NCBI GenBank assembly: GCA_049649525.1
Contig: JBARZE010000045.1
Coordinates: 1 to 64,000, forward strand
Direction of reading: 5' to 3'
Length of the DNA: 64,000 bases
Source: JAAURB01 sp049649525
Lineage (GTDB): Bacteria; Cyanobacteriota; Cyanobacteriia; Cyanobacteriales; Microcoleaceae
Within the stretch, counting starts at the first letter, position 1; each line of letters opens with the position of its first letter. Below the pieces are notes generated by a model. The model saw nothing but the letters and a program-made list of their open reading frames with translations. It made no database searches and was not told the DNA's origin. Both the position numbers and the translations under genes were made by a program. Below are positions 35,296 through 44,825 of this stretch, piece after piece.

Positions 35296-35877
35296 TTAAC
35301 CAAAGTAATCAGGTTCTGCGCCTGGATGCCATTTTATATTGCAACCGACGCTGGGAATTTGTTCTGAAGTAACAGGTTTATTGGCTAAAACTGTATCTAA
35401 TGCGGCTCGTAAATCTGCCCCGGTTACGGGTTTTCCATTACTGGGACGACTCTCATCTAGTTGACCACGATAGACTAATTTAAAGTCACTATCAAATAAG
35501 AAGAAATCAGGGGTACAAGCAGCGGTATAAGCTTTAGCAACTTCCTGGGTTTGATCATAACAATAGGGAAAATTAAAGCTTAATTCCTGTGCCATTTCTT
35601 TAAGTTGTTCTGGGCCATCCTGGGGGTGAGTTTGGACAGAGTTAGAACTAATAGCGACAATACCTACATTTTTATCATGATAATCTTGACCGATTTTTGC
35701 TAATTCGGTTTGAATGTGCTTCACAAACGGACAATGGCGGCAAATAAACATCACCAATAACGCTTGTTTTTCAGCAAACGTTTTTAAGGAAATTGTCTCT
35801 CCTGTTGTTACCTCTGGCAACTGGAAATCAGGTGCAGGGGTTCCCAATGCCAGCATGGTAGATGCAGTTAAACTCAT
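35296..35877 (-). CDS. thioredoxin-like/peroxiredoxin-fold protein
   Basis: This is a 193-residue protein with an AhpC/TSA-type fold: LGTPAPDFQLPEVTTGE at the start, then LLVMFICRHCPFVKHIQTEL with a CxxC site (Cys-Arg-His-Cys), and later AYTAACTPDFFLFD with the cis-Pro loop. A later Cys lies in IPSVGCNIKW. No signal peptide, so cytosolic. The family reduces disulfides or peroxides; the exact partner is unknown. The gene is alone on its strand, convergent with the carotenoid cluster. Confidence 0.82.
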   Translation of the reverse strand: MSLTASTMLALGTPAPDFQLPEVTTGETISLKTFAEKQALLVMFICRHCPFVKHIQTELAKIGQDYHDKNVGIVAISSNSVQTHPQDGPEQLKEMAQELSFNFPYCYDQTQEVAKAYTAACTPDFFLFDSDFKLVYRGQLDESRPSNGKPVTGADLRAALDTVLANKPVTSEQIPSVGCNIKWHPGAEPDYFG

Positions 35878-35991
35878 AATAGATTATCCTCCAACGAAAC
35901 AGACTTAAAAAATCAATCTCAGTCATTATAAAGTATTTCAACTCAAATTTAAAATTGCTACACTGGAATTAAGCCTCTAATTATTTTGTTT

Positions 35992-36822
35992 ATGCATAGA
36001 TGGTTAACCGGTTCACTTCAGGTGGAAAAAATAACAGTAGCGATCGCTAATTTACCGCCTGCGCTCAATGGAATTGAGATTGTTCAGCTCAGTGATTTAC
36101 ATTATGATTATATTCGATTAAGCGATCAATTATTAATGAAAGCAATTGAGCTGACTAATGAGATAAAGCCAGATTTAATTGTGTTAACGGGAGATTTTAT
36201 TACTCATAATCCTTCACCGATGCAACAGTTGAGTCAATATTTAAAACATTTACAAAGTCGTGCCGGAATTTATGCGGTTTTAGGTAATCATGATTATCAT
36301 TATCCTGAATCAGAAGCAATTGTCGTTAAAGCATTAACTGAAATTGGAATTGAGGTATTAATTAATCAGGTGGTTTATCCGTTTGGGGAACAGTTGGCTT
36401 TAGTGGGATTAGCGGATTTATTTTCAGGTAAATTTAAGCCTGAGTCGGTGATGGAATTAGTGGATAAAAATATTCCTCGTATTGTATTATCTCATAATCC
36501 TGATACGGCTGCTCTTTTACAACCTTGGCGAGTGGATTTACAATTATCGGGTCATACTCATGGGGGGCAAATTGTCTTTTCTAAGACTGGAACTTTACCC
36601 GAAAAATTACAAAAAGTTCAGAATCAATTGCCTAAACCTTTAAAGTTTTTAATCCCGATAAAATCAGATTGTAAAAAGATGTTTAGACATTGGGAATGGT
36701 CGGCTGGACTGCATCAAGTGGGTAATAATTTACTTTATACAAATCGGGGTTTAGGAACCTATTTTCCGGGTCGTTGGAACTGTCTACCTGAATTAACTGT
36801 GATTCGTCTAGAAAGAGCTTAA
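35992..36822 (+). CDS. calcineurin-like metallophosphoesterase
   Basis: This is a 276-residue protein starting at ATG 35992 (MHRWLTGS); a TTG two codons earlier is less likely. The dinuclear metal motifs are complete: VQLSDLHYD, LIVLTGDFI, AVLGNHDYHY, LSHNP and LSGHTHGGQI. The pattern matches the YkuE/YaeI-type group that hydrolyses phospholipid-related or UDP-sugar substrates at the membrane, but the substrate here is not known. There is no clear N-terminal span. It is divergent from the thioredoxin-like gene. Confidence 0.85.
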   Translation: MHRWLTGSLQVEKITVAIANLPPALNGIEIVQLSDLHYDYIRLSDQLLMKAIELTNEIKPDLIVLTGDFITHNPSPMQQLSQYLKHLQSRAGIYAVLGNHDYHYPESEAIVVKALTEIGIEVLINQVVYPFGEQLALVGLADLFSGKFKPESVMELVDKNIPRIVLSHNPDTAALLQPWRVDLQLSGHTHGGQIVFSKTGTLPEKLQKVQNQLPKPLKFLIPIKSDCKKMFRHWEWSAGLHQVGNNLLYTNRGLGTYFPGRWNCLPELTVIRLERA

Positions 36823-37135
36823 CTTAATAGTAAAGTTAAGAAAATACAGTTTTATTTCTGTTGATTATCTGGGATCATCTGACTCTCTTTCGTTAGCAGA
36901 TTGAAAGTAATCCTATTTTTTTTCGTAATTTTATAGATTATTCTTGTCTGAAAAAATATAATATTCAGAGTTAATACTGAGCTATTTTATTTTAGCTTTA
37001 TGACTTTGTAAAGGCTTTATAAATGATGAAAGTTTAATAGTCTTTTGGTGAATACTAATAATCAAGAAAATGAAATATATTCTTTTATATATTTTATCAC
37101 CTATTAGACAATATTAAGCGATTAGATAAAATTTT
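36823..37135. other. intergenic, no gene seen
   Basis: AT-rich, with no terminator or reading frame of note. It presumably carries the promoter of the GAF histidine kinase. Confidence 0.5.
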
Positions 37136-38602
37136 ATGACTATTCCACGCTGCCATCAAAATCATGTCGTCTCTTCCACTAAGAATACTGAAATTCAGAG
37201 CGATCGGATCTCAAATTCAGATAAAATCACTCAAGATTTTGATTGGGAAAGTAACTTAAAGCTGATTGTTTCAGGAATTGCGGCTAAAGTGGGTGAAGAA
37301 TTTTTTCAAGCTTGTGTTCGTTACTTGGCTAAAGTTTTACACATTCAGTATGCATTTATTGCAGAATTTATAGACGACGAACAGCCTAGAGCTACAGTTT
37401 TATCATTTTGGGCTGGAGACGATTTTGGCCCTAATTTTGAATATGATTTAGTCGGAACACCTTGTGGTATTGTTTATGAAAAAAACATGCAGATTTATCC
37501 TAATTCTATTCAACAATTATTTCCTGAAGATGAAGATTTAATCACCATGAAAGCGGAAAGTTATTTAGGAATTGCAATTATAAATAGTAAAGGAAAACAG
37601 ATTGGTCATCTGGCAGGTTTACATACTCAATCTTTACCCTATAGTTATGAGCAACAAACTTCTATCTTAAAAATCTTTGCAGCTCGCTCTGCAGCCGAAA
37701 TTGAGCGCAAAATTACAGAAAAAGCATTAAAACAGCAAAATATTTATCTGCAAGATACTCTAAAACAATTAAAAAATACTCAAGCTAAACTAATTCAAGC
37801 AGAGAAAATGTCCGGTTTGGGTCAAATGGTGGCTGGAGTTGCTCATGAAATTAATAATCCAGTTACTTTTATTGCCGGAAATTTAAATCACCTAGAGAAC
37901 TATACACAATATTTATTAGAATTAGTTCAGCTTTTTAAACAGCATTTTACAGAGCTTCCTGATGAAATTGAAGAGAAGATGGAAGAGCTGGAATTAGACT
38001 ATCTTGAGAAAGATTTGCCTCAATTATTGGCTTCTATGAACGGAGGAACAAGTCGCATTCGCAAAATCGTTGAATCTTTACGGTCTTTCTCTCGTTTAGA
38101 TGAAGCCGATATGAAATCTGTAGATATTCATGAGGGAATAGACAGTACGCTGATGATTCTTCAAGCCCGTTTTCAAACTCAACGATTTGAAATTGAAGTG
38201 AAAAAAGATTATAGTAAATTACCTCTAGTTCACTGTTCTGCTCGTCTCATGAACCAAGTATTTATGAGTATTATTAATAATGGGATTGATGCTTTAGAAT
38301 CCAAGTTTTATACTAAACAATTTGATTCAGAAGTTCCAGTAATTCAGATTAAAACAGAACAGCTAGAAAATCAAAAGGTAGCCATTCATATTGCTGATAA
38401 TGGGTTAGGAATGAGTCAAGAAACTTGCTCGAAAATTTTTGATCCTTTTTTCACCACCAAGCCAGTGGGTAAAGGAACAGGTTTGGGACTCTCCATCAGT
38501 TATCAAATCATTGTTGAATCTCATAACGGAGCGTTTAAATGTCTATCTGAAGCCGGAGTCGGAACAGAATTTGTGATTGAAATACCCATTGAATTCAGTT
38601 AG
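37136..38602 (+). CDS. GAF-domain sensor histidine kinase
   Basis: This is a 488-residue cytosolic kinase. A GAF domain (about 40-195) is followed by a coiled linker. The phosphoacceptor segment GLGQMVAGVAHEINNPV puts the His near residue 236. A long helical insertion with LRSFSRLDE follows, then the ATP-binding domain with N box (FMSIINNGIDAL), IADNGLGMS, PFFTTKPVGKGTGLGLSIS. This HEINNPV type, with its long dimerisation region, is frequent in cyanobacteria. The kinase at 43467-44825 has the same core, so they are paralogues. The GAF ligand and cognate regulator are unknown. Confidence 0.88.
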   Translation: MTIPRCHQNHVVSSTKNTEIQSDRISNSDKITQDFDWESNLKLIVSGIAAKVGEEFFQACVRYLAKVLHIQYAFIAEFIDDEQPRATVLSFWAGDDFGPNFEYDLVGTPCGIVYEKNMQIYPNSIQQLFPEDEDLITMKAESYLGIAIINSKGKQIGHLAGLHTQSLPYSYEQQTSILKIFAARSAAEIERKITEKALKQQNIYLQDTLKQLKNTQAKLIQAEKMSGLGQMVAGVAHEINNPVTFIAGNLNHLENYTQYLLELVQLFKQHFTELPDEIEEKMEELELDYLEKDLPQLLASMNGGTSRIRKIVESLRSFSRLDEADMKSVDIHEGIDSTLMILQARFQTQRFEIEVKKDYSKLPLVHCSARLMNQVFMSIINNGIDALESKFYTKQFDSEVPVIQIKTEQLENQKVAIHIADNGLGMSQETCSKIFDPFFTTKPVGKGTGLGLSISYQIIVESHNGAFKCLSEAGVGTEFVIEIPIEFS

Positions 38603-39009
38603 AAAATACCCGCTTAAATACTAACCCCCTCTTTAATTTCATTTGTTGGGTGTGATATAGAGATAATGAAATTGTCATCAGTCAAAGCGATCATTTGAGT
38701 CAGTATGTCCCTAAACTTTAATTAATTCTTTAAGAGTTGCAGCGCCTAGGATCATTTTGTGCAACAATGAAGCTATTGGCTCTATATCCAATCTCTCTCA
38801 GCATCTCCCCATCCAACAGAGTTCCAACTGGAGCGTTGATGGAAGGGTGGCATACTCAAGCCCACTGATCTCAACTGAAAGACTCAGGTTTAGTTATCAT
38901 TAAGGAAGGGTTGCACTGAAAGAGTCAATCAAGTCTAAAGGTTGCTCGTGTTGTGGCAAAGGGGCAAATGCTCCTGATAGTGATGATATTCTACCTCTCA
39001 ACCTGAAAG
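38603..39009. other. intergenic, no gene seen
   Basis: No reading frame with coding character is seen. The segment must hold the promoter of the protein kinase gene. Confidence 0.5.
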
Positions 39010-41190
39010 ATGGAAATGATTGGTCAACTCTTAGATAGACGCTACCGTATTGTCCAAATCCTCAATTCAGGTGCTTTTGGACAAACGTATCTTGCTGCTG
39101 ATATGCGCCGTCCGGGTCATCCCCATTGCGTTGTCAAGCAACTGCGTCCTCCTAATAATAATTCTCATGTCCTTAAAACCGCCTTGCGACTGTTTGGAAA
39201 AGAAGCAGAAATTCTCGAAAAGTTGGGGCGGCATCCTCAAATTCCGATGTTACTGGCGTATTTTGAAGAAAATAATAATTTTTACTTGGTCGAGGAGTTT
39301 ATTGAAGGACATCCTTTAAATAAAGAGTTAATTCCGGGTAGTCCTTGGCATGAAACACGGGTGATTCAACTTTTAATTGAAATCTTAGAAGTTTTAGTAT
39401 TTGTTCATAAAAATAATGTAATTCACCGTGATGTAAATCCTTCTAATATTGTGCGGAGAAAATCTGACCAGCAATTAGTATTAATTGATTTTGGTTCAGT
39501 TAAAGAAGTTAGCACTCAATTGGTTAACGGAAATGGGCAATCTATGCGAACTATCGCAACAGGAACCCCGTCTTATATGCCAATGGAACAGTTTCAAGGA
39601 AATCCGCAGTTTAGTAGTGATATTTATGCCGTTGGTATGATTGCTATCCAGGCAATAACCGGATTAGAATCCTCTGATTTACCTAAATTACAAGATCCGA
39701 GCCTTTCGACTAATGGAGAGGTGAGCTGGCGACACCGTGCCAATGTCAACGCTGGATTTAGCCAGATTATTGATAAAATGGTACACCATTATTATGGTAA
39801 ACGCTATCCGTCAGCTCAAGAGGTGTTAACAGATTTAAACCAACTCGCTGTTACCACTCCATCCAAGCCAAAGAAATCGAAAAAGCAGAAGAACAATATT
39901 ACTAAGATTGACTTCAGTCAAAGTGGTAAAATCATTGGCATCACTCTGGCCGGTTGTGTGAGTTTGCTGGTATTATTCGGATTATTAAGAGCAATCAATC
40001 GTCCCGATCCTATAAAAGCTAGAGCGGCCTTAGATCGAGGGGTTGAACAACTGAGAAATGACAATCCTTCCGGCGCAGTTAAAACGCTCACTAAAGCCGT
40101 TCGACTCAATCCCAATAATGCAGAAGCCTTTAATCAACGCGGTAATGCTTATTATGAATTAGACAGTCCTCAGCAAGCGGTTAATGATTTTAATCAAGCG
40201 ATTCAACTGGCCCCCGATTATAAAAATGCATATTTTAATCGAGGCTGGGCACGATATGATTTAAAGGATTTCTCAGGGGCTGTTCAAGATTATACCCGCG
40301 TGATAGAGCTTGATCCGATGGATTTAGATGCTTATTATCAACGGGGTGTGGTTTATTATCAGCAAGATAATTTTAAAGCTGCTATTGCAGATTATAGCCG
40401 TGTAATTGAGCTAGATTCTCAACAGGCTTTAGCGTATCGTTCTCGTGGAACAGCCCGAATTAAGGCCGGAGATTTGCAAGGGGGATTATCAGATTATACT
40501 CAAGCGATTCGTTTAAATCCAGAGGATGCAGCCGCATATTATGACAGAGGAAGAACTCGATTTCATTTAGGAGATTATCAAGGGGCTTTATCTGATTATA
40601 ATCAGGTGGTTGAACTTGAACCCGAGAATGAACAAACTTATGCCAATCGTTGCAGTGCTCAAATTAATTTAAGTCAACATCAAGCAGCCGTAGAAGATTG
40701 TAGCAAAGCGATTGAATTACGACCGAGCAGTGTGGCTTACAATAATCGTTGTGTGGCTTATTTGAATTTAGACCAATATTCAGAGGCGATCGCAGATTGT
40801 ACTGAGGCGATTGCTTTAAGCGATCGAGATAGCAAAGCCTATAGTAATCGGGGTATGGCGCAGTCCGGGGCGCAGAATTATAGAGAAGCGATTGCAGATT
40901 ATACAGAGGCAATTAGTCTTAACCCAAATGATGCAGAAGCATACGGAAATCGAGCCGCTGCTTATTTTCAATTAGAGGATTATGAGCAAGCCATAGCAGA
41001 TTATGTGCAAGCGATTCGCCTTAAACCTACTTATGCGGCAGCCTATTACGGGCGGGGTCAAGTTCGTGCTTTTTTAGGAGATCAAAAAGGAGCAATTAGT
41101 GATTTTCAAACATCAGGAAAGCTTTATTTAGAACAAGGATTAACCGGAGGATATAAAGATAGTCAATTTCAAATTCAACAACTCCAATAA
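39010..41190 (+). CDS. Ser/Thr protein kinase with TPR repeats
   Basis: This is a 726-residue protein. Residues 1-280 are a Hanks-type kinase: LLDRRYRIVQILNSGAFGQT (glycine loop), HCVVKQL (ATP-binding Lys), VIHRDVNPSNIV (catalytic loop) and LVLIDFGSVKE (DFG). Residues about 305-328 form one membrane span (IIGITLAGCVSLLVLFGLL). About ten TPRs follow (for example AYYDRGRTRFHLGDYQGALS), with slightly varied spacing. The TPR region would lie on the opposite side of the membrane from the kinase. This is a common cyanobacterial Spk architecture. Target unknown. Confidence 0.92.
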   Translation: MEMIGQLLDRRYRIVQILNSGAFGQTYLAADMRRPGHPHCVVKQLRPPNNNSHVLKTALRLFGKEAEILEKLGRHPQIPMLLAYFEENNNFYLVEEFIEGHPLNKELIPGSPWHETRVIQLLIEILEVLVFVHKNNVIHRDVNPSNIVRRKSDQQLVLIDFGSVKEVSTQLVNGNGQSMRTIATGTPSYMPMEQFQGNPQFSSDIYAVGMIAIQAITGLESSDLPKLQDPSLSTNGEVSWRHRANVNAGFSQIIDKMVHHYYGKRYPSAQEVLTDLNQLAVTTPSKPKKSKKQKNNITKIDFSQSGKIIGITLAGCVSLLVLFGLLRAINRPDPIKARAALDRGVEQLRNDNPSGAVKTLTKAVRLNPNNAEAFNQRGNAYYELDSPQQAVNDFNQAIQLAPDYKNAYFNRGWARYDLKDFSGAVQDYTRVIELDPMDLDAYYQRGVVYYQQDNFKAAIADYSRVIELDSQQALAYRSRGTARIKAGDLQGGLSDYTQAIRLNPEDAAAYYDRGRTRFHLGDYQGALSDYNQVVELEPENEQTYANRCSAQINLSQHQAAVEDCSKAIELRPSSVAYNNRCVAYLNLDQYSEAIADCTEAIALSDRDSKAYSNRGMAQSGAQNYREAIADYTEAISLNPNDAEAYGNRAAAYFQLEDYEQAIADYVQAIRLKPTYAAAYYGRGQVRAFLGDQKGAISDFQTSGKLYLEQGLTGGYKDSQFQIQQLQ

Positions 41191-41216
41191 ATGGATTTTA
41201 TATCCTATAGAATTCT

Positions 41217-42164
41217 TTATGGAATCAGATTGAGTTCTCGGCTAATTTCTTCAATCGCTTGATAGTTTTGATTATTAGTGGGAATAAACCGACCTGTCTC
41301 AAATAAATCAAGAATTTCTTTTTCCATGGGAATATTCGGATTTAGATTGAGAAAAGCCTGTTGCAATTTATCCGTAAATTCTTTACCGTATTTCTGTTGT
41401 ACATTAGGATGAATCACCCAATGATAGTTAGAATAAGCAGGTGTCCGCCAGACGACATAGACTTGATCTAAATTAATTTTATTTGTATTAACTTTCTGCT
41501 GCCAAATCGTTTCATCAACAGTCCCAACTGTATATTTTCCGGTTTCAACTTGTCGAATTGTATAATCAGGAGTTGTAGAAAAACTCGGCTTTCCATTAAA
41601 CTCATCTAAACTCACTCCAGCTTGCTGCAGAAAATATTGAGGCATAATTCGCCCCGAGATTGAATATTGACCCGCGAAAACTATACTTTCTCCTTTCAGT
41701 TTGTCTAACTCAGAGATTTGATTGAATGGTAATAATTCACTCTCTTTATTCGCAATAAAAACACTGTGAAATTGTTCATCAACATCGCGTTGAATAAAGG
41801 CATCTGCACCAGCAACCTTTGAACGAATTTTGACCCCACCTAATCCATCTAACCAAACTAATTCTAAGTCTCCCAACTGAAAGTAATTGATCGCTTCTGT
41901 TGTATTAGAAATAGAACGAGATTCAACCCGAATGTCTAATTTAGATTCTAAATAAGCGACTAATTTTTCCGACTGACGCTGCTGCTTTTGGGGATCAGAA
42001 TTAGGAACAATACCAATAATTAAAGCTTCATTTTGATTGTTGATGACTTCAGAAGTTTGAACAGTTGGAGCAACTTGAGCGGTTTGGGCAGTACAACTCG
42101 TAAGTAATAACCCAAGACACAATAATCCAGAAACAAAAATCCAATTTTTCATTAATCCTTTCAA
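41217..42164 (-). CDS. PhnD-like substrate-binding lipoprotein
   Basis: This is a 315-residue protein. The N-terminal signal has a lipobox (LLLTSC, Cys24). The mature part fits the phosphate/phosphite/phosphonate binding family: IIGIVPNSDPQKQQ, LVAYLESKLDIRVE, LVWLDGLGGV and a YTIRQVETGKYTVGTVDE segment typical of the ligand cleft. No permease or ATPase gene is adjacent, so it works with a distant transporter or as an orphan sensor protein. The ligand cannot be told from sequence alone. Confidence 0.8.
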   Translation of the reverse strand: MKGLMKNWIFVSGLLCLGLLLTSCTAQTAQVAPTVQTSEVINNQNEALIIGIVPNSDPQKQQRQSEKLVAYLESKLDIRVESRSISNTTEAINYFQLGDLELVWLDGLGGVKIRSKVAGADAFIQRDVDEQFHSVFIANKESELLPFNQISELDKLKGESIVFAGQYSISGRIMPQYFLQQAGVSLDEFNGKPSFSTTPDYTIRQVETGKYTVGTVDETIWQQKVNTNKINLDQVYVVWRTPAYSNYHWVIHPNVQQKYGKEFTDKLQQAFLNLNPNIPMEKEILDLFETGRFIPTNNQNYQAIEEISRELNLIP

Positions 42165-42267
42165 TTCAATGAAAGACTAAATAACAAATCCTAGATCACT
42201 AATATCACTAATATGCTGTTGTGATCTAGAAATCGCTATCAATCTGGGGAAGATAACTAACTATATT

Positions 42268-43014
42268 TTAAGCAGGTTTTTCAAAAATAATTAAGTGCTG
42301 TTGAGGTAATATGTCGCTTGTTTCTTGCCAGACAAACCCAACTGCTTCTAACTCTCGACGAACTTGCTTTTCTGTCATTTTATGCAATCCTTTAATCATA
42401 ATCAAGGGGTCTTCTTTACGATACTCCACTAATACGACTCGTCCACCGGGTTTGAGTCCTTGCCAAATGCCCTGCATCATTTCTTTCGGATATTCAAACT
42501 CATGATAAGCATCAACCAACAAGGCAAGATCAACGGTTGAGGGCGGTAGATGAGGCTGATCGACTTCAGCTAATACTGTTTTAACATTAGAAATTTGTTC
42601 TTGAGTGTTGACAAACTCAATTAACCCTAACATTTCCGGTTGGATATCAACGGCTAAGACTTCACCTTGAGGCAACAATGGACTGATGCGGAAGGTAAAA
42701 TAGCCCGTGCCAGCGCCGATATCAGCCACAATATCGGTGGGTTTGAGGTTTAAAGCCGCGATCGCGTTTTGAGGCTGTTCAGAGGAAGCTCGCCTGTCTC
42801 GCTCTAACCAAGCCGCCCCTTCATGCCCCATCACTTGAGCAATTTCACGCCCCATATAAAACTTGCCAATGCCGTCGGGGTGATGAAACCTTCGCTGTTG
42901 ATATATGCTGTTTGTATCGGCAACAGAATCGAATGGGGATAAACCACAACCATTTAAGCTGAGTCCTAACATAATAGCGATCAATATCGCAGTTAAACCA
43001 GACCAAATTTTCAT
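42268..43014 (-). CDS. class I SAM methyltransferase with a lipoprotein signal
   Basis: This is a 248-residue protein. The N-terminus is a typical lipoprotein signal (AIMLGLSLNGC, Cys23). A conserved HHPDGIGKFYMGREIAQVMG stretch follows, then a SAM-binding domain with IVADIGAGTGYFTFRISPLL (motif I), VLAVDIQPEML (acidic ribose-binding) and LALLVDAYHEFEYP. A SAM enzyme with an export signal is unexpected, since SAM is cytosolic, but similar proteins are known from many bacteria. Substrate unknown. The gene is on the same strand as the PhnD-like gene, 103 bases upstream of it. Confidence 0.8.
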   Translation of the reverse strand: MKIWSGLTAILIAIMLGLSLNGCGLSPFDSVADTNSIYQQRRFHHPDGIGKFYMGREIAQVMGHEGAAWLERDRRASSEQPQNAIAALNLKPTDIVADIGAGTGYFTFRISPLLPQGEVLAVDIQPEMLGLIEFVNTQEQISNVKTVLAEVDQPHLPPSTVDLALLVDAYHEFEYPKEMMQGIWQGLKPGGRVVLVEYRKEDPLIMIKGLHKMTEKQVRRELEAVGFVWQETSDILPQQHLIIFEKPA

Positions 43015-43070
43015 CTTTTCAGAACTGAAGTAAGATAATTGAGCTGACGATTAAATATGGAGAACCGTCT

Positions 43071-43391
43071 ATGCGTCAAGAGTATAATAAATTAGTCCGC
43101 GATCATATTCCTGATTTTATTGCAGAATCGGGCAGTCAATATGAGACTGTTGAGTTAACTGATCCAGAATATCACCAAGCGTTGCGCGATAAACTCTTAG
43201 AAGAAGCCACAGAAGCTGCTACAGCCAACCCAGAACAGTTAGCGGGTGAATTAGCAGATTTATTGGATGTGATTGATGCGTTACTGGAGAATGCCGGAAT
43301 TTCTCAAGAATCAATCTTGTTGGAACGGGATCAAAAACGGGCGACAAAAGGGGGATTTACCCAAAAAATTAAGTTATTATGGGTAGAATAA
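43071..43391 (+). CDS. MazG-like nucleotide pyrophosphohydrolase
   Basis: This is a 106-residue all-helical protein. The EExxE...ExxD metal-binding pattern is visible in LLEEATEAATANPEQLAGEL and ADLLDVIDALLE. The start YNKLVRDHIPDFIAESG is typical of phosphoribosyl-ATP-pyrophosphohydrolase-like/MazG single-domain enzymes that hydrolyse non-canonical NTPs. A role in nucleotide house-cleaning is likely. It is divergent from the methyltransferase, with 56 bases between them. Confidence 0.8.
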   Translation: MRQEYNKLVRDHIPDFIAESGSQYETVELTDPEYHQALRDKLLEEATEAATANPEQLAGELADLLDVIDALLENAGISQESILLERDQKRATKGGFTQKIKLLWVE

Positions 43392-43466
43392 GATTCTAAT
43401 TGGAACGCTAAGAAATATACAATTTTATATTTTCCGGCTTCAGTTGAGGATAATCATATATTTAAA

Positions 43467-44825
43467 TTAAAGTGATGAAGTCATGGGAATTTCAACAACA
43501 AATGTAGTCCCCTGGCTAGAATTAGAAAAACAACTGAGTTTTCCTTGATGTTTTTCCACAATAATTTGATAACTAATAGACATTCCGAGTCCTGTTCCTT
43601 GACCGACTTGTTTTGTTGTGAAGAACGGATCAAATATTTTTTGTTGAATCTCTTTCTCAATTCCGCATCCGTTATCAGAAATCAAAATTACAGCCCAGTC
43701 TTCGTTCCCAGCGACAACTTTTGTACTAATTGTAATGGTGGGTACATAGGACGAGTCAACAGAGTTGATCTTTCTTTCCGACTCTAACGCATCAATTGCA
43801 TTATTAATAATATTGATAAATACCTGATTCAGTTCGGCTGGATAGCCATTAAATTTATCTATTTTTCCATATTTTTTCACAACTTTTATTTCACGTAAAT
43901 TTTCTTGAGATTGTAAGTGATAATGAACCAAATTAAGAGTATCATTCAAGCAATCATGAATATCGATAGTTTTGTGTTCCGCTTCATCGAGTCGTGAAAA
44001 GCTGCGTAAAGAAGTAACAATTTCTTTAATTCTGCTCGAGCCAACCTGCATTGAATCCATCAATTGTAAAAAGTCTGATTGTAAAAATTCTAAATCAATC
44101 TCATCAATTGTGGCTTGAATTTCATCGGGTGGATCGGGAATTATTTGCTGATAGAGTTGGAGAATATGCAATAGATCCTGAGCGTATTCTTTAGCCGAAT
44201 AAAGATTACCCGAAATAAAGCTGACAGGATTATTAATTTCATGAGCAATTCCGGCAACCAATTGACCCAAAGCTGACATTTTTTCACTTTGAACCAATTG
44301 TAACTGAGCTGTTTGAAACTGTTTTAAAATTTCTTCCAGTTGCTGAGATTTATCCTTTTCTTTCGCTTCTGACTTCTCTAATTGAGCGTTTTTCTCTATT
44401 AATTGCTGTTGCAACTGATAGATAGACAAATGATTTTTAACCCGTGCCAATACTTCTTCGACTTGAAACGGCTTATTAACATAATCGACTCCCCCAGTCT
44501 GAAACGCTTTCACTTTACTCGCTTCATCATCTAAGGCACTAATAAAAATTATCGGAATCTGACAAGTTTTAGGATTATTTTTTAAAGCTTGGCAAACTTC
44601 ATAACCATTCATTTCGGGCATATTAATATCCAATAGAATTAAATCTATCGGTACATTTTCAGTCAGCATTAATGCCATTTTTCCCGTACGAGCCTTACGC
44701 ACTTTATAACCGTTTTGGGTCAAAATTAGATTGAGTAGATGCAAGTTATCTAACAGATCGTCAACCACTAAAATTGTGCCGGGTATGGGAAGATCGGGTT
44801 GTTGAATATCTGGTTTAGGATTCAT
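43467..44825 (-). CDS. response regulator fused to histidine kinase
   Basis: This is a 452-residue protein. Residues about 16-135 are a receiver domain (ILVVDDLLDNL; phosphoacceptor in LILLDINMPEMNG; LDDEASKV and VNKPF). A coiled coil leads to the kinase core (MSALGQLVAGIAHEINNPVS, His near 194), N box (FINIINNAIDALES), ISDNGCGIEK and GTGLGMSIS. The core is a paralogue of the kinase at 37136-38602. The stop-start overlap with the hybrid kinase upstream is 11 bases, so the two are translated together and probably signal in one chain. Confidence 0.9.
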   Translation of the reverse strand: MNPKPDIQQPDLPIPGTILVVDDLLDNLHLLNLILTQNGYKVRKARTGKMALMLTENVPIDLILLDINMPEMNGYEVCQALKNNPKTCQIPIIFISALDDEASKVKAFQTGGVDYVNKPFQVEEVLARVKNHLSIYQLQQQLIEKNAQLEKSEAKEKDKSQQLEEILKQFQTAQLQLVQSEKMSALGQLVAGIAHEINNPVSFISGNLYSAKEYAQDLLHILQLYQQIIPDPPDEIQATIDEIDLEFLQSDFLQLMDSMQVGSSRIKEIVTSLRSFSRLDEAEHKTIDIHDCLNDTLNLVHYHLQSQENLREIKVVKKYGKIDKFNGYPAELNQVFINIINNAIDALESERKINSVDSSYVPTITISTKVVAGNEDWAVILISDNGCGIEKEIQQKIFDPFFTTKQVGQGTGLGMSISYQIIVEKHQGKLSCFSNSSQGTTFVVEIPMTSSL

